NCBI RefSeq assembly: GCF_000719865.1
Contig: NZ_JOID01000029.1
Coordinates: forward strand, 10,305-74,304
Direction of reading: 5' to 3'
DNA from: Streptomyces albus subsp. albus
GTDB taxonomy: Bacteria; Actinomycetota; Actinomycetes; Streptomycetales; Streptomycetaceae
DNA: 64,000 nt
Under the pieces are notes generated by a model. It did no database searches. It was not told the DNA's origin and saw nothing but the letters and a program-made list of their open reading frames with translations. Both the position numbers and the translations under genes were made by a program. How positions within the stretch are numbered: position 1 is the first letter of the stretch; each line of letters starts with the position of its first letter. Shown here piece by piece: positions 48,082 through 56,217 of this stretch.

Positions 48082-49137
48082 TCAGCCGTGGAGCGCCGCC
48101 TCGCCGGTGACGCCGATGCCCGTCCGCTCACCGGGCCGGACGGTCACCGGTCCGGCGACGCGCACGTCCACGGGGGTGTCCAGTCCCTCGACCACGACGC
48201 TGACCATGGCGTCGTGCCCGAAGTAGCTCACGTCGCGCACCGTGCCGAGGGCCTCCGCGGCAGCGGCCTCGGTGAGCCGCAGCTGCTCCGGCCGCAGCAG
48301 CACGATCCCCTCCCGGGAGCCGCTCGCCGCGGCGCCGTTCCCGGAGGAGCGGGTGACCGGAATCCGGCCCAGGGCGGTGACGGCCGCGCCGTCGCGGGCC
48401 GTGGCGGGGAGTGTCACGGCCTCGCCCACGAAGCCCGCGACCCACAGGTCGGCCGGGTGGCGGTAGACGTCCTGCGGGGTACCGCACTGGGCGACCGTCC
48501 CGTTCCGCACGACGGCCACCAGGTCGGCGGTGGACAGGGCCTCCTGCTGGTCGTGGGTGACCAGGACGGCGGTGGCGCCGGTGGCGCGCAGCGCGGCCCG
48601 GACGTCGGCCCGCACCTCCGTGCGCAGGGCGCTGTCGAGGGCGTTGAACGGCTCGTCCAGCAGCACCAGTTCCGGCTGCGGTGCCAGAGCCCGGGCCAGC
48701 GCCACCCGCTGCTGCTGGCCTCCGGAGAGCTCGTGCGGCATCCGCTCCCCGTAGCCGGCGAGCCCGACCAGGTCGAGCATCTCCTCGGTGCGGCGGCGGC
48801 GCTCCCCGCGGTCCTTGCCGGGCAGGCCGAAGGCCACGTTGCGGGCCACGCTCAGATGCGGGAAGAGCGCGCCCTCCTGCGGGACGATGCCGATCCGGCG
48901 CCGCTCGGGCGGCACATGCGTACCGGGGCCCTCGACGGTGCGGCCGGCCACCTCGACGGTGCCCGCGTCCGCGCGCAGGAAGCCGGCGATGATCCGCAGC
49001 AGCGTCGTCTTGCCGCAGCCGGAGGGGCCGAGTACGGCGGCCAGGGCCCCGCCGGGCACGGTGAGGCCGAGACCGTCGAGCACGGGGGTGCCGCCGTCGT
49101 AGGACTTCGTCAGGGCGGAGATGCGCAGTTCGGTCAT
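48082..49137 (-). CDS. ferric iron ABC transporter ATPase (FbpC-like)
   Basis: 351 aa. Walker A VLGPSGCGKTTLLRIIAGFL, signature LSGGQQQRVALARALA, Walker B LVLLDEPFNALD, H-loop VLVTHDQQEAL. The C-terminal TOBE-like regulatory region (VLLRPEQLRLTE ... GEAALHG) is typical of FbpC/PotA importers. The ATG overlaps the permease stop. Third gene of the iron-boxed operon. Confidence 0.9.
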   Translation of the reverse strand: MTELRISALTKSYDGGTPVLDGLGLTVPGGALAAVLGPSGCGKTTLLRIIAGFLRADAGTVEVAGRTVEGPGTHVPPERRRIGIVPQEGALFPHLSVARNVAFGLPGKDRGERRRRTEEMLDLVGLAGYGERMPHELSGGQQQRVALARALAPQPELVLLDEPFNALDSALRTEVRADVRAALRATGATAVLVTHDQQEALSTADLVAVVRNGTVAQCGTPQDVYRHPADLWVAGFVGEAVTLPATARDGAAVTALGRIPVTRSSGNGAAASGSREGIVLLRPEQLRLTEAAAAEALGTVRDVSYFGHDAMVSVVVEGLDTPVDVRVAGPVTVRPGERTGIGVTGEAALHG

Positions 49138-50732
49138 GTGCGGTGCCTCCCGAGCAGATACGAGGGGACGGCCGCGAGGAGGATCAGCGCGGCGGCGTAC
49201 GGGGCGGCGGCGGCGAAGGCGCCGGCGCCGGTCTCGGTCCACAGGCGGGTGGCCAGGGTGTCCATGCCGGTGGGGCGGAGCAGCAGGGTCGCGGGGAGTT
49301 CCTTCATGCACACCACGAAGGTCAGCGCCGCCCCGGCGGCCACTCCGGGCGCCGCGAGCGGGACGGTGACCTCGCGCAGGGCCCGCAGCGGCGAGCGGCC
49401 GAGGGAGCGGGCCACGTCCTCCAGCACGGGCGGGGCCTGGAGGACGGCGGCGCGCGTGGCGGCCACCGCGACGGGCAGGAACAGCACCGCGTAGGCCGCG
49501 ACCAGCAACGGCAGTTCCTGGTAGAGCGGGTGGGCGTAGCGGACGGCGAGGAAGACCAGGGCCAGGGCCACGGTGATGCCGGGCAGCGCGTGCCCGGCGT
49601 AGGCCGTCTGCTCCAGGAGCCGGGCGGCGCGGCCCCGGTGGCGGGCGGCGATCACGCCGACGGGCAGGGCCAGCACGGTGGTGAGCGCGGCCCCGGCGGC
49701 GGCGACGCCGAGCGTGGCCCAGGCGGTCTGGGCGAGGCGGGCGGGGTCCCAGGTCGCGGAGGAGCCGACGGCCAGCCAGTAGCCGAGGGTGCCCAGCGGA
49801 AGGGCGACGGCCACGGCCGTCACCGCGCCGCACCAGGCCAGGGCGGGGACCCGCCAGCGGCCCAGGCCGGCGGGCAGGGCGGGACGCGCGGTGCCGGTGC
49901 CGGTCCGGGCGTGCCCGGCGCGTCCCCGGGTGCGGGCCTCGGCCGCGACGAGGAGCACGGTCATCACGACGAGGACGACGCTGAGGGCGGCCGCCGGGGT
50001 GCGGTCGAAGCTGGCGCGGTAGGAGGTGTGGATGGCGCGCGTGAAGGTGTCGTAGCGCATCAGGGAGACCGCGCCGAAGTCGGAGAGCACGTAGAGCGCG
50101 ACCAGCAGACCTCCGCCCGCGGCGGCGGGCCGCAGCTGCGGGAGGGTGACCCGCAGGAAGGTGCGGACCGGCCCGAGCCCGAGGGAGCGGGACGCCTCCT
50201 CCTGCGCGGGATCGGTGCCGCGCAGGGCGGCGGTCACCGGCAGGTAGACGTACGGGAAGCTCACGAGGGTCAGCGCGAGGGCGGCTCCGGTGAACCCGGC
50301 CAGGCCGGGGGCGGCGGACAGCCAGGTGAACGCGGCGACGTAGCTGGGCACCGCCAGCGGCAGGGTCACCAGGACCGACCAGAACCGGGCGCCGGGCAGA
50401 TCGGTGCGCACGGTGAGCCAGGCCAGGGAGACCCCGAGCACGAGGCAGGCGGTGACGACGACGGCGGTGAGCCCCAGGCTCCGGCCGAGCAGTGAGGCGG
50501 TGCGCTCGGTCATGACGAGGTCCCAGGCGTGCCCGGGGCCGCGCTCCAGGGCGCGGACGGCGAGATAGCCGAGCGGCAGCAGCGCGAACAGCGAGGCGAT
50601 GCTCGCGAGGATCATCAGGGGCCAGGGCGGCCGGCTCCCGGCGCGCCGGTACCCGGCGGGCGCCGGGGCGCCGGCCGGGCCGGGTGCGGGGGCCGCCGGA
50701 GCCACCGGGGGCGCGGGCGGGGAGGAGCGCAT
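49134..50732 (-). CDS. ferric iron ABC transporter permease (FbpB-like)
   Basis: 532 aa, two fused permease domains of about six spans each, as in FbpB. EAA loops are visible in both halves (EEASRSLGLGPVRTFLRVTLP; LEDVARSLGRSPLRALREVTVP). A Pro/Ala-rich N-terminus precedes the first span. Located between the binding protein (3-bp gap) and the ATPase (4-bp overlap). Confidence 0.9.
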   Translation of the reverse strand: MRSSPPAPPVAPAAPAPGPAGAPAPAGYRRAGSRPPWPLMILASIASLFALLPLGYLAVRALERGPGHAWDLVMTERTASLLGRSLGLTAVVVTACLVLGVSLAWLTVRTDLPGARFWSVLVTLPLAVPSYVAAFTWLSAAPGLAGFTGAALALTLVSFPYVYLPVTAALRGTDPAQEEASRSLGLGPVRTFLRVTLPQLRPAAAGGGLLVALYVLSDFGAVSLMRYDTFTRAIHTSYRASFDRTPAAALSVVLVVMTVLLVAAEARTRGRAGHARTGTGTARPALPAGLGRWRVPALAWCGAVTAVAVALPLGTLGYWLAVGSSATWDPARLAQTAWATLGVAAAGAALTTVLALPVGVIAARHRGRAARLLEQTAYAGHALPGITVALALVFLAVRYAHPLYQELPLLVAAYAVLFLPVAVAATRAAVLQAPPVLEDVARSLGRSPLRALREVTVPLAAPGVAAGAALTFVVCMKELPATLLLRPTGMDTLATRLWTETGAGAFAAAAPYAAALILLAAVPSYLLGRHRT

Positions 50733-50735
50733 GGA

Positions 50736-51770
50736 TCAGACCATGCCGACGTCTTGGAGCATGGCCAGCGTCTCCTGGAGGGAGTCCAGCTCGCCGAGGT
50801 CGATCTCGGGACTGTCGAGGGAGTCCAGCGGCGGCAGGTCCTTCGTCTCCGGGTCGACCCCGGCGGCCAGCGGGTATTCCTTGGTCTCCTCGGCGAAGTA
50901 CGTCTGCGCCTTCTCGGAGAGCAGGAAGTCGACGGCCTTGCGCGCCTGCTCGCTCTGCCCGCTGCCCTCCAGGACGCCGGCGCCGGCCACGTTGACCAGG
51001 GCGCCCGGGTCCCCGCCGGGCAGGAAGTGGAGCTTCGCGGTGACCTTGTCCTCGCCCTTCTCGGCGACCCGCTCGTACCAGTAGTAGTGGTTGATCAGGC
51101 CGAGGGAGACCTCTCCGGAGTCGACCGCGTCGAGCACGGCGAGGTTGTTGGTGAACTCCTTCGCCCCGTTGGCCTTGAGGTCCTTCAGCCAGTCGCGGGT
51201 GGCCTCGTCGCCCTCCAGGACCCGCATGCCGGTGACGAAGGCCTGGAAGGAGGCGTTGGTCGGGGCGTAGCCGACCTTGCCCTTCCACTTCGGCGCGGTG
51301 AGGTCGTGGACGCTGTCCGGGGCCTTCGCGGTCTTCTCCGGGTTGTAGGCGATGACGCGGGCGCGTCCGGAGACGCCGGTCCAGTCGCCCTCGCCGGAGC
51401 GGTAGGCCGGGGCGACCTTGCCGAGGGTCTTCTCCGGCAGCTTCTCCAGCCGGCCTTCCTTGGACAGCGCGCCGAGGGCACCGGCGTCCTGGGAGAAGAA
51501 CAGCGCGGCCTCGCTCTTGTCCCCCTCCTCCAGGATCTGCGCCGCCAGCTCGGCGCTGTCGCCGTAGCGGACCTCGACCTTGCTGCCGACGGCCTTCTCG
51601 ACCTCGTCGAGGATCGGGCCCACCAGCTTCTCGTTGCGACCGGAGTAGATGACGAGAGCGGAGTCCTCCCCCGAGCCGCCCTGGTCGTCACCGCCGCAGG
51701 CCGCGGCCGCGGGCAGGAGGAGGGCCGCCGCGAGGAGCGCGGCGAGACGGCGGGCCGGGGGGCGACGCAT
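50736..51770 (-). CDS. iron(III)-binding lipoprotein (FbpA-like)
   Basis: 344 aa. Signal peptide ending in the lipobox LLPAAAAC (Cys ~25), then a type 2 periplasmic-binding-protein fold starting VIYSGRNEKLV. INHYYWYERVAEKG carries the adjacent tyrosines used by FbpA-class proteins for Fe(III). ALFFSQDAGALGALS and FTNNLAVLDAV are also characteristic. First gene of fbpABC, preceded by an iron box in its promoter. Imports ferric iron released from chelators. Confidence 0.92.
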   Translation of the reverse strand: MRRPPARRLAALLAAALLLPAAAACGGDDQGGSGEDSALVIYSGRNEKLVGPILDEVEKAVGSKVEVRYGDSAELAAQILEEGDKSEAALFFSQDAGALGALSKEGRLEKLPEKTLGKVAPAYRSGEGDWTGVSGRARVIAYNPEKTAKAPDSVHDLTAPKWKGKVGYAPTNASFQAFVTGMRVLEGDEATRDWLKDLKANGAKEFTNNLAVLDAVDSGEVSLGLINHYYWYERVAEKGEDKVTAKLHFLPGGDPGALVNVAGAGVLEGSGQSEQARKAVDFLLSEKAQTYFAEETKEYPLAAGVDPETKDLPPLDSLDSPEIDLGELDSLQETLAMLQDVGMV

Positions 51771-51867
51771 GGTGGTGCCTTCCTTGCAGGGCGCCCCCGT
51801 GGCCGCGGGGTGCGCGGGCGGGAGGCGGCGGCTGGTTGATCGCCGCAGGAGTACGGGCGTGGACCCA

Positions 51868-51897
51868 TGATTAAGGTAAACCTAACCTCACCGTCAA
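51868..51897 (-). promoter_or_regulatory. fbpABC promoter with DmdR/IdeR iron box
   Basis: -35 TTGACG (51897-51892), 18 bp, -10 TAATCA (51873-51868). Read on the minus strand the spacer region contains TGAGGTTAGGTTTACCTTA. It matches the 19-bp iron-box consensus TTAGGTTAGGCTAACCTAA at 15 positions by eye. A DtxR-family repressor with Fe(II) would cover the promoter. Confidence 0.8.
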
Positions 51898-52022
51898 GTG
51901 TGATGTTCACCGCTCCCCCGCCGCCCCTCACCACTCCCCCATCAACTACCCAACCGGCGCTGCGGTGTTGGAGGTCGGGGGCAGATCGTGCCTGACAGAT
52001 CACACACCACCCGGGTTCCGGT

Positions 52023-52044
52023 TTAGGTAAGGCTTACCTACGAT
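52023..52044 (+). promoter_or_regulatory. iron box and leaderless promoter of the adenylation fusion
   Basis: TTAGGTAAGGCTTACCTAC (52023-52041) matches the iron-box consensus at 16 of 19 positions. It overlaps the -10 TACGAT (52039-52044), which ends 7 nt before the GTG at 52052, so the mRNA is probably leaderless. Divergent from the fbpABC iron box 135 bp away. Confidence 0.82.
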
Positions 52045-52051
52045 TCGACGC

Positions 52052-54751
52052 GTGACGCACCACTCGGACCAGCCCTCCGGCGCCGCCGTTCCCTTCGCCG
52101 CGGACCTGGCGGCCCACGGCGACCGCATCGCCCTCATCGCGGCGGACGTCGAGCTGTCCTACCGGGACCTCGCCGCGCGGGTGGCGGCGACGGCCCGGCG
52201 CCTCGGCTCCCGGCGGCGGCTGGTGCTGCTGGCCGGCGCCAACACGGCCGACGCTTTGGTCTTCTACCTCGCGGCCCTCGCCGGGGGCCACCCGCTGCTG
52301 CTCGTCCCCGGCGGCAGCCCCGGAACGCTGGACGCGATGACCAGCGCCTACGACCCGGACGTGGTGATCCGTCCCGTGGACGGCCGGTGGGCCGTGGAGG
52401 AGCGGCACACGGTCTCCGTCCACGACCTGCACCCGGACCTCGCCCTCCTGCTGAGCACCTCCGGATCCACCGGTTCGCCGAAGCTGGTCCGCCTCTCCCA
52501 CGAGAATCTTCGGAGCAACGCCGAGGCCATCGCCCGCTACCTGGACATCCGCGTCACCGACCGCGCCGCCACGACGCTGCCCCTGCACTACTGCTACGGC
52601 CTCTCCGTCGTCAACAGCCATCTGCTGCGCGGCGCCGGGCTCGTCCTCACCGATCTGTCGGTGGCGGACGCCTGCTTCTGGGATCTGTTCCGCGTCGCCC
52701 GCGCCACGACCTTCGCCGCGGTGCCGTACACCTTCGACCTGCTCGACCGGGCCGGCTTCGAGCGGATGCGCCTCCCCCACCTCCGTTACATCACCCAGGC
52801 GGGCGGCCGGCTCGCGCCCGACCGCGTGGCCCGCTACGCCGCCATGGGGCGGCGGGACGGCTGGGACCTGTTCGTCATGTACGGGCAGACCGAGGCGACC
52901 GCGCGCATGGCCTATCTGCCCCCGGAGCTCGCGGAGTCCCGGCCCGAGGCCATCGGCGTCCCGATCCCGGGCGGCTCCCTCCGGCTGCGGCCGCTGCCCG
53001 GCCCGGCCGGCGAGGACAGCGGCGAGGGCACCGGCGAGCTGGTCTACACGGGACCGAACGTGATGCTGGGGTACGCACGGACCCCAGCCGACCTGGCACG
53101 GGGCCGGACCGTCCGCGAACTCCGCACCGGGGACGTCGCGCGCCGCGCCCCGGACGGCCTGTACGAGGTGGTGGGGCGGCACAGCCGGTTCGTCAAGATC
53201 CTCGGGCTCCGGATCGACCCGCAGCAGGTCGAGGCGGTCCTCGGCCGCCACGGCGTCGACGCGTACTGCGCGGGATCCGACGAGGCCCTGGCCGTGGCCG
53301 TCACCGGGGAGGCGGACCCGGTCCGCGTCCGGCGCCTGGTCGCGGACACCTGCGGCCTGCCGCCCCGCGCGGTCCACGTCCGCGTCCTCCCCGAACTCCC
53401 CCGGCTCGCCACGGGCAAACCGGACTACCGGGCCGTACGGGAGCTGCTCCCCGGTCCCGGCGGGGCCGGGAACGAGGGCGGGAAGACGGCGGAGCCCGGC
53501 GGCGGCCCGGCGCGGCCGCGGACCGTCGGCGCGGCCGGTCTGTGCGCGCTGTACGCGGAGATCCTCGACCGGGACGACGTCACCGAGGACAGCAGCTTCA
53601 CCGGCCTCGGCGGCGACTCCCTCTCCTACGTGGAGATGTCCGTACGGCTGGAGGAGGCCCTGGGCCGGCTGCCCGAGAACTGGCACATCCGTCCCATCCG
53701 CGAGCTGGCGGCCCCCGCGCCGCGGCGGGCCGGCCGGCGGCGCGCCCTGGAGACCGGTGTCGCGCTGCGCGCCGTCGCCATCGTCCTGATCGTCGGCTCC
53801 CACATACCGCTCTTCCTGGTCCAGGGCGGGGCGCACGTCCTGCTGGGCGTGGCCGGCTACAACTTCGCGCGCTTCCAGCTCACCGCGGCGGCCCGGCCGG
53901 AACGCGTCCGGCGCCTCGGGCGGAGCATGGCGCACATCGCCGTGCCGAGCGTGGTGTGGATCAGCGGGGCGGTGCTCTTCGCCGACGGCTACGACCCGGA
54001 GAACGTCCTGCTGCTCAACAGCGTCATGGGGACGCACGAGGGCCGGCAGGAGTGGCACTACTGGTTCGTCGAGAGCCTGCTGTACATCCTCGTCTTCCTG
54101 GCCGCCGTCCTGGCCGTCCCGGCACTGGACCGGGCCGAACGCCGGTTCCCGTTCGGCTTTCCGCTGGCGCTGGCGGCCCTGGCCCTGGTCACCCGCTACA
54201 ACGTGCCCGGGTTCGACCTCCGGGCGCCGCATCTGACGGCCGTCGTGGTCTTCTGGCTGTTCGCCCTCGGCTGGGCCGCGGCCCGGGCGGACACGGCTTG
54301 GCGGCGCCTGCTGCTGACCGCGGTGGTGCTCGCCACCGTCCCTGGGCTCTTCCCCGAAGGCGACGGCCAGACGCTGCGGACGGTGGTGGCGATGGCCGGG
54401 CTCACCCTGCTGATCTGGGTGCGGAGCCTGCCGAGCCTGGGCCCGCTCAACCGGACGGCGGGGGTGCTGGCCCACAGTTCGCTGTACATCTACCTCACCC
54501 ATTTCCAGGTGTATCCGCTGCTGGAGGACCACTCCCCGCTGCTCGCGCTGATCGCCTCGCTCGCCGTCGGCGTGGCGTACGCCACCGCGGTCACCCGGCT
54601 CACGCGGCGGCTGCCGGCCCTGCCGCGGCGCCGCGGGCGGACCGCGCCGCCGCCGGGCGGGGAGGGCGGCGGGACCGGGGAGAGCGGGCGGCCGTGCACG
54701 CGGGGCACCGGCGCCGCCCGCCCGGAGGCTTCCTCGCCGGTAGCCGTGTAG
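52052..54751 (+). CDS. adenylation-carrier-acyltransferase 3 fusion, iron-regulated
   Basis: 899 aa. An N-terminal AMP-forming domain has LLLSTSGSTGSPKLVRLSH, VMYGQTEATARM, RTGDVARR and catalytic Lys in TGKPDYRAV. A carrier domain follows with the phosphopantetheine Ser ~523 (GLGGDSLSYVEM). The C-terminal ~330 residues form a ten-span acyltransferase 3 membrane domain that starts with LRAVAIVLIVGSHIPLF. It lacks a condensation domain. One chain could activate an acid, hold it as a thioester and pass it to an acceptor at the membrane. Iron control and the neighbouring FbpABC suggest siderophore tailoring or surface modification under iron starvation (inference). The GTG is preceded by a leaderless promoter with an iron box. 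Confidence 0.85.
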   Translation: MTHHSDQPSGAAVPFAADLAAHGDRIALIAADVELSYRDLAARVAATARRLGSRRRLVLLAGANTADALVFYLAALAGGHPLLLVPGGSPGTLDAMTSAYDPDVVIRPVDGRWAVEERHTVSVHDLHPDLALLLSTSGSTGSPKLVRLSHENLRSNAEAIARYLDIRVTDRAATTLPLHYCYGLSVVNSHLLRGAGLVLTDLSVADACFWDLFRVARATTFAAVPYTFDLLDRAGFERMRLPHLRYITQAGGRLAPDRVARYAAMGRRDGWDLFVMYGQTEATARMAYLPPELAESRPEAIGVPIPGGSLRLRPLPGPAGEDSGEGTGELVYTGPNVMLGYARTPADLARGRTVRELRTGDVARRAPDGLYEVVGRHSRFVKILGLRIDPQQVEAVLGRHGVDAYCAGSDEALAVAVTGEADPVRVRRLVADTCGLPPRAVHVRVLPELPRLATGKPDYRAVRELLPGPGGAGNEGGKTAEPGGGPARPRTVGAAGLCALYAEILDRDDVTEDSSFTGLGGDSLSYVEMSVRLEEALGRLPENWHIRPIRELAAPAPRRAGRRRALETGVALRAVAIVLIVGSHIPLFLVQGGAHVLLGVAGYNFARFQLTAAARPERVRRLGRSMAHIAVPSVVWISGAVLFADGYDPENVLLLNSVMGTHEGRQEWHYWFVESLLYILVFLAAVLAVPALDRAERRFPFGFPLALAALALVTRYNVPGFDLRAPHLTAVVVFWLFALGWAAARADTAWRRLLLTAVVLATVPGLFPEGDGQTLRTVVAMAGLTLLIWVRSLPSLGPLNRTAGVLAHSSLYIYLTHFQVYPLLEDHSPLLALIASLAVGVAYATAVTRLTRRLPALPRRRGRTAPPPGGEGGGTGESGRPCTRGTGAARPEASSPVAV

Positions 54752-54785
54752 CCGGTGCGGCGGCGGCCGCGGCGGAAGCGGAGCG

Positions 54786-55928
54786 TCACGGCCGCGGTGC
54801 CCACGGCGTGCCCGAGGTCAGCCATGCCGTGATCCTGCTGATGTCGGAGGACGAGACGATGCCGGCCAGCCTGTCGTTCTCCATCACGAGAGCGCGGCGG
54901 GAGGGGCCGGCCTGCAGCTGCGGCAGAAGCCGGTCGAGCGGGTCGCCCGGAGCTGCGGTGGGGATCTCCTCGACGGGCAGCATCATGTCCGCGAGCCGGG
55001 TGGTGCCGCGGTTCCCGGCGGGTACCCGGAGGGCGTCGTGCAGCGTCACCAGTCCCACGGGAACGCCATCGTCCCCCGCCACCGGGAACGCCGAGTGCCG
55101 GTAGCGGAACGCGGGGCTCTCCAGGAAGTCCTCGACGGTGGCCGACGCGGGGGCCGTGACCGGGTCCGGGCTCATGGCCTCACGGACCGATACCCCGGAC
55201 AGCAGCTCCCGCAGCCGCGCCTGGCCGCCCTCCAGCGTGGCCGCCGCCGCCAGGAACCAGCCGATGAGCACGAGCCAGACCCCGCCGAAACCGGCGCCCA
55301 GCAGCACCAGATAGAGACCGAGGGCGACCAGGCCCCAGCCGAGTACCCGGCCGGCCGTCGACGCCACCACCGTGGCCCGCACCGGATCGCCGGTGCGCCA
55401 CCACACGGCCGCGCGCAGCAGCCTCCCCCCGTCCAGGGGAGCCGCCGGGAGGACGTTGAAGAGGGCCAGCAGGATGTTGATGCCCGCGAGCCACGCGAGC
55501 GCCTCGGCGGCCAGGCCCGGTCCGGCGGCCGCGCGGACCAGCGCGGCCAGGCCCGCGAACAGGGCACCGAGAATCAGGCTGACGAGCGGGCCCGAGCCCG
55601 CGATGCGCAGTTCGGCCCGGGGGTCCGGCGCCTCGCTCCGCAGGCGGGCGACACCGCCGAGCAGCCACAGCGTGATGCTGTCGGCCTTCACTCCGTGGTG
55701 GCGCGCCACGAGGGCGTGCGAGATCTCGTGGGCCAGCAGCGACAGCAGGAAGACGGCCGCCGTGACCAGACCCACGACCCAGTACAGCCACGCCGGGTCG
55801 CCCGGGTGTGCCTCCGGGAAGCGTCCCTCGGCCAGCCCCAGGGTGAGCAGGGCCAGGATGACCAGGACGCTCCAGTTCACGCCGACGCGGATCCCGGCCA
55901 GCCGGCCCAGCGAGAAGGTCTGTCCCAC
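54786..55928 (-). CDS. site-2 protease (M50) with CBS domains
   Basis: 380 aa. An intramembrane zinc metalloprotease with HEISH (His67, Glu68, His71) and the second motif in NVLPAAPLDGGRLL. Six hydrophobic segments precede two C-terminal CBS domains (VREAMSPDPVTAPASATVED; LIGIVSSSDISRI-like end). The CBS pair may sense adenine nucleotides. Targets are unknown; relatives cleave membrane anti-sigma factors or peptide precursors. Monocistronic. Confidence 0.88.
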   Translation of the reverse strand: MGQTFSLGRLAGIRVGVNWSVLVILALLTLGLAEGRFPEAHPGDPAWLYWVVGLVTAAVFLLSLLAHEISHALVARHHGVKADSITLWLLGGVARLRSEAPDPRAELRIAGSGPLVSLILGALFAGLAALVRAAAGPGLAAEALAWLAGINILLALFNVLPAAPLDGGRLLRAAVWWRTGDPVRATVVASTAGRVLGWGLVALGLYLVLLGAGFGGVWLVLIGWFLAAAATLEGGQARLRELLSGVSVREAMSPDPVTAPASATVEDFLESPAFRYRHSAFPVAGDDGVPVGLVTLHDALRVPAGNRGTTRLADMMLPVEEIPTAAPGDPLDRLLPQLQAGPSRRALVMENDRLAGIVSSSDISRITAWLTSGTPWAPRP

Positions 55929-56097
55929 GGCAGCGGCCTCCCGGCGCTCGGCACGGTTCGCGGACGGCGCATGAGTACCCGCCGCGAAGGGGCGGAATCA
56001 CCTTCCGCCCGGCCGTACGGCCGGAAGGGTTCCCGAGCGGCACAAGGTCCCGGAGATCCGGTGCGGCCGGTGGGCGTTTTGTGGACAGGCTGTTACG

Positions 56098-56135
56098 GAT
56101 TCGGCGTTCTCCGAATCGCCGGGGGCTGTCATAGT
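56098..56135 (+). promoter_or_regulatory. Ser/Thr kinase promoter with inverted repeat
   Basis: GATTCGG (56098-56104) and CCGAATC (56111-56117) with a 6-bp spacer overlap a -35-like TTCTCC (56107-56112). CATAGT (56130-56135) follows at 17-bp spacing. A site for an unknown regulator of the kinase operon. Confidence 0.45.
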
Positions 56136-56217
56136 CCTGGCAGGGGGGACGCAACGCGCCAATCCGGTACGGAGCGCGCGGGTCCCCGATGTCATCCATG
56201 ACCGCAGGGGGGCGGCG

